64,000 nucleotides of DNA from Chenopodium formosanum (lineage: Eukaryota > Streptophyta > Magnoliopsida > Caryophyllales > Amaranthaceae), in contig CM044856.1 of assembly GCA_024500155.1 (NCBI GenBank), positions 46,004,303 to 46,068,302 of the forward strand. Reading direction: 5' to 3'. Positions 30,541 through 42,012 of this stretch are shown piece by piece. Positions within the stretch are counted from its first letter, which is position 1. Each line of letters begins with the position of its first letter. A model generated the notes under the pieces. It did not search any database. It saw only the letters and a list, made by a program, of their open reading frames with translations, and had not been told where the DNA came from. Position numbers and translations under genes: made by a program.

Positions 30541-30832
30541 TCTTTGGTATCAGACCAGGTTTGCGCAACTTCGGTAAAAATTAATCTGGGAACAATTGGC
30601 TGGGAATTTTTACGTGATTCTTTCTTCATTGAACTCTAAAAACGTCCAGCTACCACCATATAAAATTTCATAATTTGTAGTTGAGTAACGCGTTCTACAC
30701 AGCCTCAAACGTTTGGTGTTTGTGCACTGATTTGCGGTTGAGAGTCCGGTTCTTGTGTTGCCTAGTTTTTCTTCAAGATTCGATCTTTTAATCAATATTT
30801 TTGCATGAACTGACTTGGTTTGTGTAGGAATC

Positions 30833-31384
30833 ATGAGTGACGAGGAGGTTCCACAGGTTCCAAGGGGATTAACCTTAGAACAGGCTCAAAATCTTAGAAG
30901 AGATAGGCGAATTGACGAGTTGGCAGCAAGGATGGATGAGATATTAAAAAGGCTTGATACTCTTGCTGGAGATTCTTCAAGGAAAGGGAATTCTAACCCT
31001 AATTCTGCTTCAAGTGAGGAAGAACAACCAAGGAGGAACCCAAGGAGGCCACGAAATAATTATTCTTCAAGTGATGAATCACCAAGGGTTAAGAGAAGAG
31101 ATAGACCAAAGGATGATGATAGGAACCTTAGATTAGATCTTCCCAAATTCAATGGGAGTATGAATGAACCTGAAAAATACTTTGAGTGGATTAGAAGGGC
31201 CGAGACACTTTTTGATTACAAGGAGTATGATGAAAGGAAAAGATGCAAATTGGCTGAATTAAAACTGACCGGTTATGCTAGTCTTTGGTATAATAATCTA
31301 AAGAAGAAAAGGCAAGGAGGGGCGTGCAAGAATCTCAACTTGGGAACAACTCAAGAAGCACATGAAAAAAAGGTTCGTACCTAG
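30833..31384 (+). pseudogene. B3 Gag N-terminal part (frameshifted)
   Basis: Begins MSDEEVPQVPRG and follows the family Gag to KKKRQGGACK. Two bases are missing near 31313 (aaggcaagg versus aggcataagg), so the frame goes off and ends at 31384. The correct frame continues from about 31314. Confidence 0.9.
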
Positions 31385-32395
31385 TGATTATATTCAAGAT
31401 GTTTATCTTAAGATGCAACTTTTTAAACAAAATTCTATGACTGTTGAGAATTATATTGGTGAATTTGAAAAGTTATGCATGCTATGTGGCTTAGAAGAGA
31501 TTGTTGAGCATAAGATTGCTAGATTTATTTCGGGGTTGAATGATAATATTGCTGAAAAAGTTGAATTGCAACAATATTGGTCATTTGAGGATGTTTGCAA
31601 GGTAGCTTTGAAAGTTGAAAAACAGATAAAGGGGAAGAAAGGGACGTACAGTAAGCCCTTTGTAAAAGGTTTCACTAAACCTTTTGAGAAGAACAGCTTG
31701 GAGGAAAGTGGTTCTAGTTCGAACTACAAGGAGACTAAATCAAAGTTTGAAGCTCCTAAAAAGCTTGTTGAAGATAGGAAGTGCTTCAAGTGTGGTAGTG
31801 TTGGTCACATTGCAACTAATTGTCCATCAAAAAGAGTAATGACTGCTCAAGAGTGGGAACAAGAACAAGCTAAGTGTGAGCAAGGTAGTGACTATGAAGA
31901 AAAGAACGAAGAGGAAAACTTTGAAGAAGAGGAGGGGCATATTGACGAAATTGATCCCAAGGCTCATGGTCAAAGTTTGGTTCTAAGAAGGGCACTACAC
32001 TCTAAAACCGTACCTATGGAAAACAATCAATGGGAGAAAATCTTTCTTACAAGGTGCAAGGTAGAAGATAGGTTGTGTGATATGATCATAGACACGGGGA
32101 GTTGCACTAATGTGGTATCTACTACTTTGGTAGACAAATTGAAGTGGCCAACTACTGAACATCCAAGCCCTTATAAGCTTCATTGGCTTAATAATTCGAG
32201 TGATGTTAAGGTAACTAAACAAGCCTTAATCTCCTTTTCAATTGGTAAATTTCATGATAAAGTTTTGTGTGATGTTTGTCCTATGGATGCTTGTCATATA
32301 CTATTAGGCCATCCTTGGCAATATGATAGATTTGTGAAGTTTGATGGAAGGACTAATGTGTATGTTGTGAGAAAAGGAGAAAAAGAGAGACCGGT
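31314..32395 (+). pseudogene. B3 Gag C-terminal part and protease, cut by B4
   Basis: Gag core end, CCHC knuckle (CFKCGSVGHIATNC) and protease (IIDTGSCTNVVS) are intact. The frame reaches GEKERPV at 32395, where B4 inserts; the few residues beyond are read from B4's LTR. Resumes at 40254. Confidence 0.92.
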
Positions 32396-33141
32396 TGATG
32401 TGAATTATTGATCCGAAAATCAACAAGACACAAGGGATATGTTTAAGTCTAATTCTATACAGGAAATCCACCAAGAATTAAACAAAAACTAAGATTAATC
32501 AATTAAGAATCCACCTAATTAATCAATCCAAACGAATGTTTTAACTAAAACAAGCAAAACAGCAATTGATCGCAATCAACCAAAACTCAAGTATGCAACT
32601 TAAGAAATAATCTGAATATTAATCTCTATGTATGTTTATTTGTGTGTTTACAGCCCTATTTATAAGACTTAGTTTACCTAGGAAGATTAGGACAAGTCCC
32701 TAATTCAATCCTAATTAAACTAGAATTCTAACTTGCTTGAAGAGCAAGCACCTTGGCGCACAAGCATACACCAAACTCCTTGGAGAACAAGTACACGCCT
32801 AAACTGATTTATTTTGCTAAATAACTGATTTTTAAAGCAACTAAATAAATAAATAAAAATTAAAGAACTAAATAAAGATTAAAGATCCTAATGCTTGAAC
32901 CAAGAAAAACCCTTTCAAGTGAAAGGTAAAAACTTGTAAGCAAAATCTAAGTAAAGAAAATTCAAGAAAGTTCAAGAAAGTGAACTAGACTCTAAGAAAA
33001 ACCACTAAGCAAACTGTGGCTTTGCTTTGATATCCAAGAAAGTGTCCATGCAATGCTTGGCTTGAATCAATGTTTAGGGACAAGCTATCTTGATGCATGA
33101 TAAGCAAATCTTCGAAGTTCTCCATGCTTAGACTTGCATCA
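32396..33141 (-). repeat. B4 3' LTR (746 bp)
   Basis: Left outer LTR of the block. Differs from 39502-40248 by about three substitutions and one A (ctaaga/ctaaaga). Confidence 0.9.
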
Positions 33142-34082
33142 TCCTCCTCTTCTTCGAAAGAATTTGTCCTCAAATCTTGAAGTTCCTCATCAGGAATATA
33201 CTTAGCCAAATCGCCAACATTGAATGTAGCACTAACTCCATATTCTCCCGGAAGTTCTAACTTATAAGCATTTTCATTGATCTTCTCAACAATCTTGAAA
33301 GGACCTTCACTTCTAGGCATCAACTTATTCTTGCGTTTTCCTGGAAATCTTTCCTTTCTCAAATGTAACCATACCAAGTCTCCAACAGTGTAACTTTGTT
33401 GCCTTCTATGCTTGTTTGCTCTAGCTTTGTACATGTCATTTACTTTCTCTATTCTTGTTCGAACTTGAGCATGTAATTTCAGCATACTCTTCAACTTAGA
33501 CTCGGCATCTTTGTGAATTAATTCACCCTTAGGCAATGGAACAAGATCAATTGGAAGTTTCGGATTGACTCCATAGACTACCTCAAAAGGACTATGTTTG
33601 GTAGCATATGTAGGTGATCTATTATAAGCAAACTCCGCATGAGCTAACTTGATGTCTCAATCCTTTTGTGTCTTACTCACTAACCCACGCAAAAGCGCAC
33701 CAAGAGTACGATTAGTAACCTCGGTTTGTCCATCAGTTTGTGGATGGTAAGATGTACTAAAGAGCAATTTAGTTCCCACAAGCTTCCATAAAGACTTCCA
33801 AACGAAACTCATGAACTTTGTATCTCGATTACTCACATTAGTAGGAAAAGGCCAAGTTTTAATAGCCTCTACTTTTGAATGATCAACTGAAACACCATCC
33901 TTTGATACAACATAACCAAGAAAAGTAACACTAGGCACTAAGAAGTAGCATTTTTCAAGCTTAGCATAGAGTTTCTTCTCTCTTAACACTTTAAACACAC
34001 TTGTTAGATGATTTAAATGATCATGCAAATTTTTAGAGTATATCAGAATATCATCTAAATAAACAACAACAAACTTGCCAAG
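32985..34082 (-). pseudogene. B4 RT fragment fused to integrase, with LTR-encoded tail
   Basis: Reading leftward from 34082: RT from VVVYLDDILIYS to KTWPFPTNV, then an abrupt join near 33836 to SNRDTKFMSF of the integrase. RNase H and the integrase start are deleted; a short ctca(c/t) match lies at the join. Integrase continues to KTQKD, a Trp codon has become TGA (33654-33656), and the same frame goes on through SATFNVGDLAKYIPD into the LTR, ending at 32985. Everything upstream of RT was removed from B4. Confidence 0.88.
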
Positions 34083-34830
34083 TGATGTGAATTATTGATC
34101 CGAAAATCAACAAAACACAAGGGATATGTTTAAGTCTAATTCTATACAGGAAATCCACCAAGAATTAAGCAAAAACTAAGATTAATCAATTAAGAATCCA
34201 CCTAATTAATCAATCCAAACAAATGTTTTAACTAAAACAAGCAAAACAGCAATTGATCGCAATCAACCAAAACTCAAGTATGCAACTTAAGAAATAATCT
34301 GAATATTAATCTCTATGTATATATTTATTCGTGTGTTTACAGCCCTATTTATAAGACTTAGTTTACCTAGGAAGATTAGGACAAGTCCCTAATTCAATCC
34401 TAATTAAACTAGAATTCTAACTTGCTTGAAGAGCAAGCACCTTGGCGCACAAGCATACACCAAACTCCTTGGAGAACAAGCACATGCCTAAACTGATTTA
34501 TTTTGCTAACTAACTAATTTTTAAAGCAACTAAATAAATAAATAAAAATTAAAGAACTAAATAAAGATTAAAGATCCTAATGCTTGAACCAAGAAAAACC
34601 CTTTCAAGTGAAAGGTAAAAACTTGTAAGCAAAATCTAAGTAAAGAAAATTCAAGAAAGTTCAAGAAAGTGAACTAGACTCCAAGAAAAACCACTAAGCA
34701 AACCGTGGCTTTGCTTTGATATCCAAGAAAGTGTCCATGCAATGCTTGGCTTGAATCAATGTTTAGGGACAAGCTATCTTGATGCATGATAAGCAAATCT
34801 TTGAAGTTCTCCATGCTTAGACTTGCATCA
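34083..34830 (-). repeat. B5 3' LTR (748 bp), middle LTR of the block
   Basis: Has gcacatgcctaaactg and tatgtatatatttattcg, unlike either outer LTR. Preceded by ccaag, the presumed target site inside B4 RT. Confidence 0.9.
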
Positions 34831-37800
34831 TCCTCCTCTTCTTCGAAAGAATTTGTCCTCAAATCTCGAAGTTCTTCATCAGGAATATACTTAGCCAAAT
34901 CGCCAACATTGAATGTAGCACTAACTCCAAATTCTCCTGGAAGTTCTAACTTATAAGCATTGTCATTGATCTTCTCAATAATCTTGAAAGGACCTTCACT
35001 TCTAGGCATCAACTTATTCTTGCGTTTTCCTGGAAATCTTTCCTTTCTCAAATGTAACCATACCAAGTCTCCAACAGTGTAACTTTGTTGCCTTCTATGC
35101 TTGTTTGCTCTAGCTTTGTACATGTCATTTACTTTCTCTATTCTTGTTCGAACTTGAGCATGTAATTTCAGCATACTCTTCAACTTAGACTCGGCATCTT
35201 TGTGAATTAACTCACCCTTAGGCAATGGAACAAGATCAATTGGAAGTTTCGGATTGACTCCATAGACTACCTCAAAAGGACTATGTTTGGTAGCATATGT
35301 AGGTGATCTATTATAAGCAAACTCCGCATGAGCTAACTTGATGTCCCAATCCTTTTGTGTCTTACTCACTAACCCACGCAAAAGCGCACCAAGAGTACGA
35401 TTAGTAACCTCGGTTTGTCCATCAGTTTGTGGATGGTAAGATGTACTAAAGAGCAATTTAGTTCCCACAAGCTTCCATAAAGACTTCCAAAAGAAACTCA
35501 TGAACTTTGTATCTCGATCACTCACAATAGTTTTCGGAATTCCATGCAATCTAACAATCTCTTTGAAGTATAATTTCGCCACTTTCATAGCATCATCCAC
35601 TTTGTGACAAGGAACAAAATGAGCCATCTTAGAGAACCTATCCACAACAACCATAATAGAGTCTTTCCCCCGTTGTGTTCTCGGCAATCCCACAATAAAA
35701 TCCATAGAAATATCTTCCCAAGGTGAATCTGGAACAGGTAAAGGAGTATACAAACCTTGATGAAAAGTAGCCTTCGCTTTTTGACAAGTTGCACACCTAG
35801 AAATAACTAGTTGCACATCCGTGAGCATCTTAGGCCAATAGAAGTGTTCTTGTAACATACTCAAGGTCTTTGTAATGCCAAAGTGACCAGCAATTCCTCC
35901 CCCATGAGCTTCTCTAACAACTAGCTCTCTAATAGAACACTTAGGAAGACAAAGTCGATTTCCTTTGAAAAGAAAACCATCTTGCAGCAAATAAGAACCC
36001 ACGGCTCCTTTAGAACACTCTTCAATCAATGTAGCAAAATCATCATCACCTTTGTAGTATTCTTTGATCAATTCAAAACCAAGTAGCTTGCTATTTAGAA
36101 TTCCAATCAAAGTGTATCTTCTAGATAATGCATCAGCCACAACATTCGATTTCCCTTCTTTGTACCTTGAAGAAAAATTAAATGATTGTAAAAATTCAAC
36201 CCACGTAGCATGTCTAGGATTGAGCTTTTGTTGTCCATGTATGTACTTCAATGCTTCATGATCAGAATGCAACACAAAGTGATTAGGTCGGAGATAATGA
36301 CTCCAATGATCTAAAGCTCTAACAATGGCATAGAACTCTTTATCATAAGTAGAATAGTTCAATCGAGCTCCTCCAAATTTCTCACTGAAATATGTAATAG
36401 GCCTCTTCTTTTGGAGTAAAACTGCTCCAATTCCAACTCCACTAGCATCGGTTTCAACTTCAAAAGGACTTGAGAAATCTGGTAACGCAAGTATAGGTGC
36501 TTCACATAGCTTCTTTTTAACCAACTCAAACGCACTTTGAGCTTCTTTAGTCCATTCGAATTTACCCTTGTCCTTCTTTAAACATTCGGTCATAGGCGCC
36601 ACAATACTTGAGAAATTCTTGACAAATCTTCTATAGAACGAAGCTAGACCATGAAAAGACCTTACTTCACTCATATTAGTAGGAATAGGCCAAGTTTTAA
36701 TAGCCTCTACTTTCGAATGATCAACTGAAACTCCATCTTTTGATACAACATAACCAAGAAAAGTAACACTAGGCACTAAGAAGTAGCATTTTTCAAGCTT
36801 AGCATAGAGTTTCTTCTCTCTTAACACTTCAAACACACTTGTTAGATGATTTAAATGATCATGCAAATTTTTAGAGTATATCAGAATATCATCTAAATAA
36901 ACAACAACAAACTTGCCAAGGAAAGGTTTAAGTACCTCATGCATCAACCTCATGAAAGTGCTAGGTGCATTAGTGAGTCCAAACGGCATCACCAACCATT
37001 CATACAACCCTAACTTAGTCTTGAATGCTGTTTTCCACTCATCTCCTTCTCTCATTCGAATTTGATGATAACCACTCATAAGATCAATCTTAGAAAACAA
37101 CTGTGAACCATGTAGTTCATCAAGTAGATCATCTAATCTTGGAATAGGAAATCGGTATTTGATAGTGATGTTATTCACACTCCTACTATCAATACACATG
37201 CGCCAACTCCCATCTTTCTTTGGGACAAGTAAAGTAGGCACAACACAAGGCCTCATACTTTCCCTCACGTATCCTCTAGTCATAAGCTCTTCAATTTGCC
37301 TTTGCATCTCTTTTGTTTCTTCCGGATTACTTCTATAGGCTGCTTTATTAGGTAATGGTGCTCCCGGAATCAAGTCAATTTGATGCTCTATCCCACGAAT
37401 AGGAGGTAGTCCCGGAGGTAATTCCTTAGGAAAGACATCCTTGAATTCTTCTAAAACAGATTCCAATTCATATGGCCTCTTTGCTTGTTTATTTTGATCA
37501 ATTCGAATCTCATTAGAAACAAGTATATATATCACATTGTTGCTGCAAATCTCTTTTTCTAATTCCCTCTCACTAATCAAATAAGAACTCTTCGAATTAG
37601 AGGTAACATTAGAAGGCTTGTTGCTTATCAAAGGTTTTAAAGCAACCGGTCTCTCTTTTTCTCCTTTTCTCACAACATACACATTAGTCCTTCCATCAAA
37701 CTTCACAAATCTATCATAGTGCCAAGGACGGCCTAATAGTATATGACAAGCATCCATAGGACAAACATCACACAAAACTTTATCATGAAATTTACCAATT

Positions 37801-39209
37801 GAAAAGGAGATTAAGGCTTGTTTAGTTACCTTAACATCACTCGAATTATGAAGCCAATGAAGCTTATAAGGGCTTGGATGTTCAGTAGTTGGCCACTTCA
37901 ATTTGTCTACCAAAGTAGTAGATACCACATTAGTGCAACTCCCCGTGTCTATGATCATATCACACAACCTATCTTCTACCTTGCACCTTGTAAGAAAGAT
38001 TTTCTCCCTTTGATTGTTTTCCATAGGTACGGTTTTAGAGTGTAGTGCCCTTCTTAGAACCAAACTTTGACCATGAGTCTCGGGATCAATTTCGTCAATA
38101 TGCCCCTCCTCTTCTTCAAAGTTTTCCTCTTCGTTCTTTTCTTCATAGTCACTACCTTGCTCACACTTAGCTTGTTCTTGTTCCCACTCTTGAGCAGTCA
38201 TTACTCTTTTCGATGGACAATTATTTGCAATGTAACCAACACTACCACACTTGAAGCACTTCCTATCTTCAACAAGCTTTTTAGGAGCTTCAAACTTTGA
38301 TTTAGTCTCCATGTAGTTCGAACTAGAACCACTTTTCTCCAAGCTGTTCTTCTCAAAAGGTTTAGTGAAACCTTTTACAAAGGGCTTAGTGTACGTCCCT
38401 TTCTTTCCCTTTATCTGTTTTTCAACTTTCAAAGCTACCTTGCAAACATCCTCAAATGACCAATATTGTTGCAATTCAACTTTTTCAGCAATATTATCAT
38501 TCAACCCCGAAATAAATCTAGCAATCTTATGCTCAACAATCTCTTCTAAGCCACATAGCATGCATAACTTTTCAAATTCACCAATATAATTCTCAACAGT
38601 CATAGAATTTTGTTTAAAAAGTTGCATCTTAAGATAAACATCTTGAATATAATCACTAGGTACGAACCTTTTTTTCATGTGCTTCTTGAGTTGTTCCCAA
38701 GTTGAGATTCTTGCACGCCCCTCCTTATGCCTTTTCTTCTTTTGATTATCATACCAAAGACTAGCATAACCGGTCAGTTTTAATTCAGCCAATTTGCATC
38801 TTTTCCTTTCATCATACTCCTTGTAATCAAAGAGTGTCTCGGCCCTTCTAATCCACTCAAAGTATTTTTCAGGTTCATTCATACTCCCATTGAATTCGGA
38901 AAGATCTAATCTAAGGTTCCTATCATCATCCTTTGGTCGATCTCTCCTCCTAGGCCTTGGTGATTCATCACTTGACGAATAATTATTTCGTGGCCTCCTT
39001 GGATTCCTCCTTGGTTGTTCTTCCTCACTTGAACCAGAATTAGGGTTAGAATTCCCTTTCCTTGAAGAATCTCCAGCAAGAGTATCAAGCCTTTTTAATA
39101 TCTCATCCATCCTTGCTGCCAACTCGTCAATTCGCCTATCTCTTCTAAGATTTTGAGCCTGTTCTAAGGTTAATCCCCTTGGAACTTGTGGAACCTCCTC
39201 GTCACTCAT
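34674..39209 (-). CDS. B5 Gag-Pol polyprotein, intact (1511 codons)
   Basis: The only uninterrupted B-family frame here. Start at MSDEEVPQVPRG (ATG 39209); six codons upstream are leader. Gag core about residues 90-250. CCHC knuckle CFKCGSVGYIANNC near 325 (H to Y at the third ligand, so the knuckle may be impaired). Protease IIDTGSCTNVVS near 425. RT about 640-830 with YLDD near 773. RNase H about 880-1010 (TDASGVGIGAVLLQ, DALSRR). Integrase zinc-binding region near 1110-1150 (HFGITKT, CATCQKAK), DDE residues in SMDFIVGLP, SDRDTKF and GQTEVTNRTL. C-terminus SATFNVGDLAKYIPDEE, then ~52 LTR-encoded residues. The right-hand part of this frame could be partly of B4 origin (see block entry). Confidence 0.93.
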   Translation of the reverse strand: MSDEEVPQVPRGLTLEQAQNLRRDRRIDELAARMDEILKRLDTLAGDSSRKGNSNPNSGSSEEEQPRRNPRRPRNNYSSSDESPRPRRRDRPKDDDRNLRLDLSEFNGSMNEPEKYFEWIRRAETLFDYKEYDERKRCKLAELKLTGYASLWYDNQKKKRHKEGRARISTWEQLKKHMKKRFVPSDYIQDVYLKMQLFKQNSMTVENYIGEFEKLCMLCGLEEIVEHKIARFISGLNDNIAEKVELQQYWSFEDVCKVALKVEKQIKGKKGTYTKPFVKGFTKPFEKNSLEKSGSSSNYMETKSKFEAPKKLVEDRKCFKCGSVGYIANNCPSKRVMTAQEWEQEQAKCEQGSDYEEKNEEENFEEEEGHIDEIDPETHGQSLVLRRALHSKTVPMENNQREKIFLTRCKVEDRLCDMIIDTGSCTNVVSTTLVDKLKWPTTEHPSPYKLHWLHNSSDVKVTKQALISFSIGKFHDKVLCDVCPMDACHILLGRPWHYDRFVKFDGRTNVYVVRKGEKERPVALKPLISNKPSNVTSNSKSSYLISERELEKEICSNNVIYILVSNEIRIDQNKQAKRPYELESVLEEFKDVFPKELPPGLPPIRGIEHQIDLIPGAPLPNKAAYRSNPEETKEMQRQIEELMTRGYVRESMRPCVVPTLLVPKKDGSWRMCIDSRSVNNITIKYRFPIPRLDDLLDELHGSQLFSKIDLMSGYHQIRMREGDEWKTAFKTKLGLYEWLVMPFGLTNAPSTFMRLMHEVLKPFLGKFVVVYLDDILIYSKNLHDHLNHLTSVFEVLREKKLYAKLEKCYFLVPSVTFLGYVVSKDGVSVDHSKVEAIKTWPIPTNMSEVRSFHGLASFYRRFVKNFSSIVAPMTECLKKDKGKFEWTKEAQSAFELVKKKLCEAPILALPDFSSPFEVETDASGVGIGAVLLQKKRPITYFSEKFGGARLNYSTYDKEFYAIVRALDHWSHYLRPNHFVLHSDHEALKYIHGQQKLNPRHATWVEFLQSFNFSSRYKEGKSNVVADALSRRYTLIGILNSKLLGFELIKEYYKGDDDFATLIEECSKGAVGSYLLQDGFLFKGNRLCLPKCSIRELVVREAHGGGIAGHFGITKTLSMLQEHFYWPKMLTDVQLVISRCATCQKAKATFHQGLYTPLPVPDSPWEDISMDFIVGLPRTQRGKDSIMVVVDRFSKMAHFVPCHKVDDAMKVAKLYFKEIVRLHGIPKTIVSDRDTKFMSFFWKSLWKLVGTKLLFSTSYHPQTDGQTEVTNRTLGALLRGLVSKTQKDWDIKLAHAEFAYNRSPTYATKHSPFEVVYGVNPKLPIDLVPLPKGELIHKDAESKLKSMLKLHAQVRTRIEKVNDMYKARANKHRRQQSYTVGDLVWLHLRKERFPGKRKNKLMPRSEGPFKIIEKINDNAYKLELPGEFGVSATFNVGDLAKYIPDEELRDLRTNSFEEEEDDASLSMENFKDLLIMHQDSLSLNIDSSQALHGHFLGYQSKATVCLVVFLGV

Positions 39210-39501
39210 GATTCCTACACAAACCAAGTCAGTTCATGCAAAAATCTTGATTAAAAGATCGAATCTTGAAGGAAAACTAGGCAACACAAAAACCGGACTC
39301 TCAACCGCAAATCAGTGCACAAACAGCAAACGTTTGAGGCTGTGTAGAACGCGTTACTCAACTAAAAATTATGAAATTTTATATTGTGGTAGCTGGACGT
39401 TTTTAGAGTTCAATGCAAAAAGAATCACGCAAAAATTCCCAGCCAATTGTTCCCAGTTTAATTTTTTCCGAAGTTGCGTAACCTGGCTCTGATACCAAAG
39501 A

Positions 39502-40248
39502 TGATGTGAATTATTGATCCGAAAATCAACAAAACACAAGGGATATGTTTAAGTCTAATTCTATACAGGAAATCCACCAAGAATTAAACAAAAACTAAAG
39601 ATTAATCAATTAAGAATCCACCTAATTAATCAATCCAAACGAATGTTTTAACTAAAACAAGCAAAACAGCAATTGATCGCAATCAACCAAAACTCAAGTA
39701 TGCAACTTAAGAAATAATCTGAATATTAATCTCTATGTATGTTTATTTGTGTGTTTACAGCCCTATTTATAAGACTTAGTTTACCTAGGAAGATTAGGAC
39801 AAGTCCCTAATTCAATCCTAATTAAACTAGAATTCTAACTTGCTTGAAGAGCAAGCACCTTGGCGCACAAGCATACACCAAACTCCTTGGAGAACAAGTA
39901 CACGCCTAAACTGATTTATTTTGCTAAATAACTGATTTTTAAAGCAACTAAATAAATAAATAAAAATTAAAGAACTAAATAAAGATTAAAGATCCTAATG
40001 CTTGAACCATGAAAAACCCTTTCAAGTGAAAGGTAAAAACTTGTAAGCAAAATCTAAGTAAAGAAAATTCAAGAAAGTTCAAGAAAGTGAACTAGACTCT
40101 AAGAAAAACCACTAAGCAAACTGTGGCTTTGCTTTGATATCCAAGAAAGTGTCCATGCAATGCTTGGCTTGAATCAATGTTTAGGGACAAGCTATCTTGA
40201 TGCATGATAAGCAAATCTTCGAAGTTCTCCATGCTTAGACTTGCATCG
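39502..40248 (-). repeat. Right LTR of the B4/B5 block (747 bp, B4 type)
   Basis: Preceded by the primer site on the minus strand. Its last base is G where others have A (CATCG instead of CATCA), followed directly by the target duplication ccggt, so the terminal change is a later mutation. Confidence 0.9.
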
Positions 40249-40253
40249 CCGGT

Positions 40254-42012
40254 TGCTTTAAAACCTTTGATAAGCAACAAGCCTTCTAATGTTACCTCTA
40301 ATTCGAAGAGTTCTTATTTGATTAGTGAGAGGGAATTAGAAAAAGAGATTTGCAGCAACAATGTGGTATATATACTTGTTTCTAATGAGATTCGAATTGA
40401 TCAAGATAAACAAGCAAAGAGGCCGTATGAATTGGAATCTGTTTTAGAAGAATTCAAGGATGTCTTTCCTAAGGAATTACCTCCGGGACTACCTCCTATT
40501 CGTGGGATAGAGCATCAAATTGACTTGATTCCGGGAGCACCATTACCTAATAAGGCAGCCTATAGAAGTAATTCGGAAGAAACAAAGGAGATGCAAAGGC
40601 ATATTGAAGAGCTTATGGCTAGAGGATACGTGAGGGAAAGTATGAGCCCTTGTGCTATGCCTACTTTACTTGTGCCAAAGAAAGATGGGAGTTGGCGCAT
40701 GTGTATTGATAGTAGGAGTGTGAATAACATCACTATCAAATACCGATTTCCTATTCCAAGATTAGATGATCTACTTAATAAACTACATGGTTCACAGTTG
40801 TTTTCTAAGATTGATCTTATGAGTGGTTATCATCAAATTCGAATGAGAGAAGGAGATGAGTGGAAAACAGCATTCAAGACTAAGTTAGGGTTGTATGAAT
40901 GGTTGGTGATGCCGTTTGGACTCACTAATGCACCTAGCACTTTCATGAGGTTGATGCATGAGGTACTTAAACCTTTCCTTGGCAAGTTTGTTGTTGTTTA
41001 TTTAGATGATATTCTGATATACTCTAAAAATTTGCATGATCATTTAAATCATCTAACAAGTGTGTTTGAAGTGTTAAGAGAGAAGAAACTCTATGCTAAG
41101 CTTGAAAAATGCTACTTCTTAGTGCCTAGTGTTACTTTTCTTGGTTATGTTGTATCAAAAGATGGAGTTTCAGTTGATCATTCGAAAGTAGAGGCTATCA
41201 AAACTTGGCCTATTCCTACTAATATGAGTGAAGTAAGGTCTTTTCATGGTCTAGCTTCGTTCTATAGAAGATTTGTCAAGAATTTCTCAAGTATTGTGGC
41301 GCCTATGACCGAATGTTTGAAGAAGGACAAGGGTAAATTCAAATGGACTAAAGAAGCTCAAAGTGCGTTTGAGTTGGTTAAAAAGAAGCTATGTGAAGCA
41401 CCTATACTTGCGTTACCAGATTTCTCAAGTCCTTTTAAAGTTGAAACCGATGCTAGTAGAGTTGGAATTGGAGCAGTTTTACTCCAAAAGAAGAGGCCTA
41501 TTGCATATTTCAGTGAGAAATTGGGAGGAGCTCGATTGAACTATTCTACTTATGATAAAGAGTTATATGCCATTGTTAGAGCTTTAGATCATTGGATTCA
41601 TTATCTCCGACCTAATCACTTTGTGTTGTATTCTGATCATGAAGTATTGAAGTACATACATGGACAACAAAAGCTCAATCCTAGACATGCTACGTGGGTT
41701 GAATTTTTACAATCATTTAATTTTTCTTCAAGGTACAAAGAAGGGAAATCGAATGTTGTGGCTGATGCATTATCTAGAAGATACACTTTGATTGGAATTC
41801 TAAATAGCAAGCTACTTGGTTTTGAATTGATCAAAGAATACTACAAAGGTGATGATGATTTTGCTACATTGATTGAAGAGTGTTCTAAAGGAGCCGTGGG
41901 TTCTTATTTGCTGCAAGATGGTTTTCTTTTCAAAGGAAATCGACTTTGTCTTCCTAAGTGTTCTATTAGAGAGCTAGTTGTTAGAGAAGCTCATGGGGGG
42001 AGGAATTGCTGA
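40254..42012 (+). pseudogene. B3 pre-RT, RT, RNase H and start of integrase
   Basis: Continues after the second ccggt: ALKPLISNKPSN, then pre-RT LPPGLPPIRGIEHQIDLIPG, RT with VVVYLDDILIYS, RNase H (TDASRVGIGAVLLQ, the usual G replaced by R; YSTYDKELY), and CLPKCSIREL at the start of integrase. One extra G near 41995 (catggggggagg) shifts the frame, which ends at 42012. The apparent upstream start at 40204 is in B4's LTR. Confidence 0.92.

Larger units (their letters stand above)
32396..40248 (-). mobile_element. B4/B5 block: LTR, partial internal, LTR, full internal, LTR
   Basis: Inserted in B3 with target duplication ccggt (32391-32395 and 40249-40253). Three LTRs in one orientation: 32396-33141, 34083-34830 and 39502-40248. 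The outer two share private bases (aacaagtacacgcc, gctaaataactg, gactctaagaaa), which the middle one lacks, so the outer pair is B4 and the middle one belongs to B5. B5 shows a left target site (ccaag, 34078-34082) but no right copy. Best explained by B5 inserting into B4, followed by recombination between homologous parts of the two that deleted B5's right end and B4's remaining internal part. Confidence 0.85.

Noticed and set aside
40204..40253. Start of the 602-codon ORF MISKSSKFSMLRLASPV
   Set aside because: The first 16 or so codons are antisense to the B4 LTR and merge by chance with B3 coding sequence after the target duplication.
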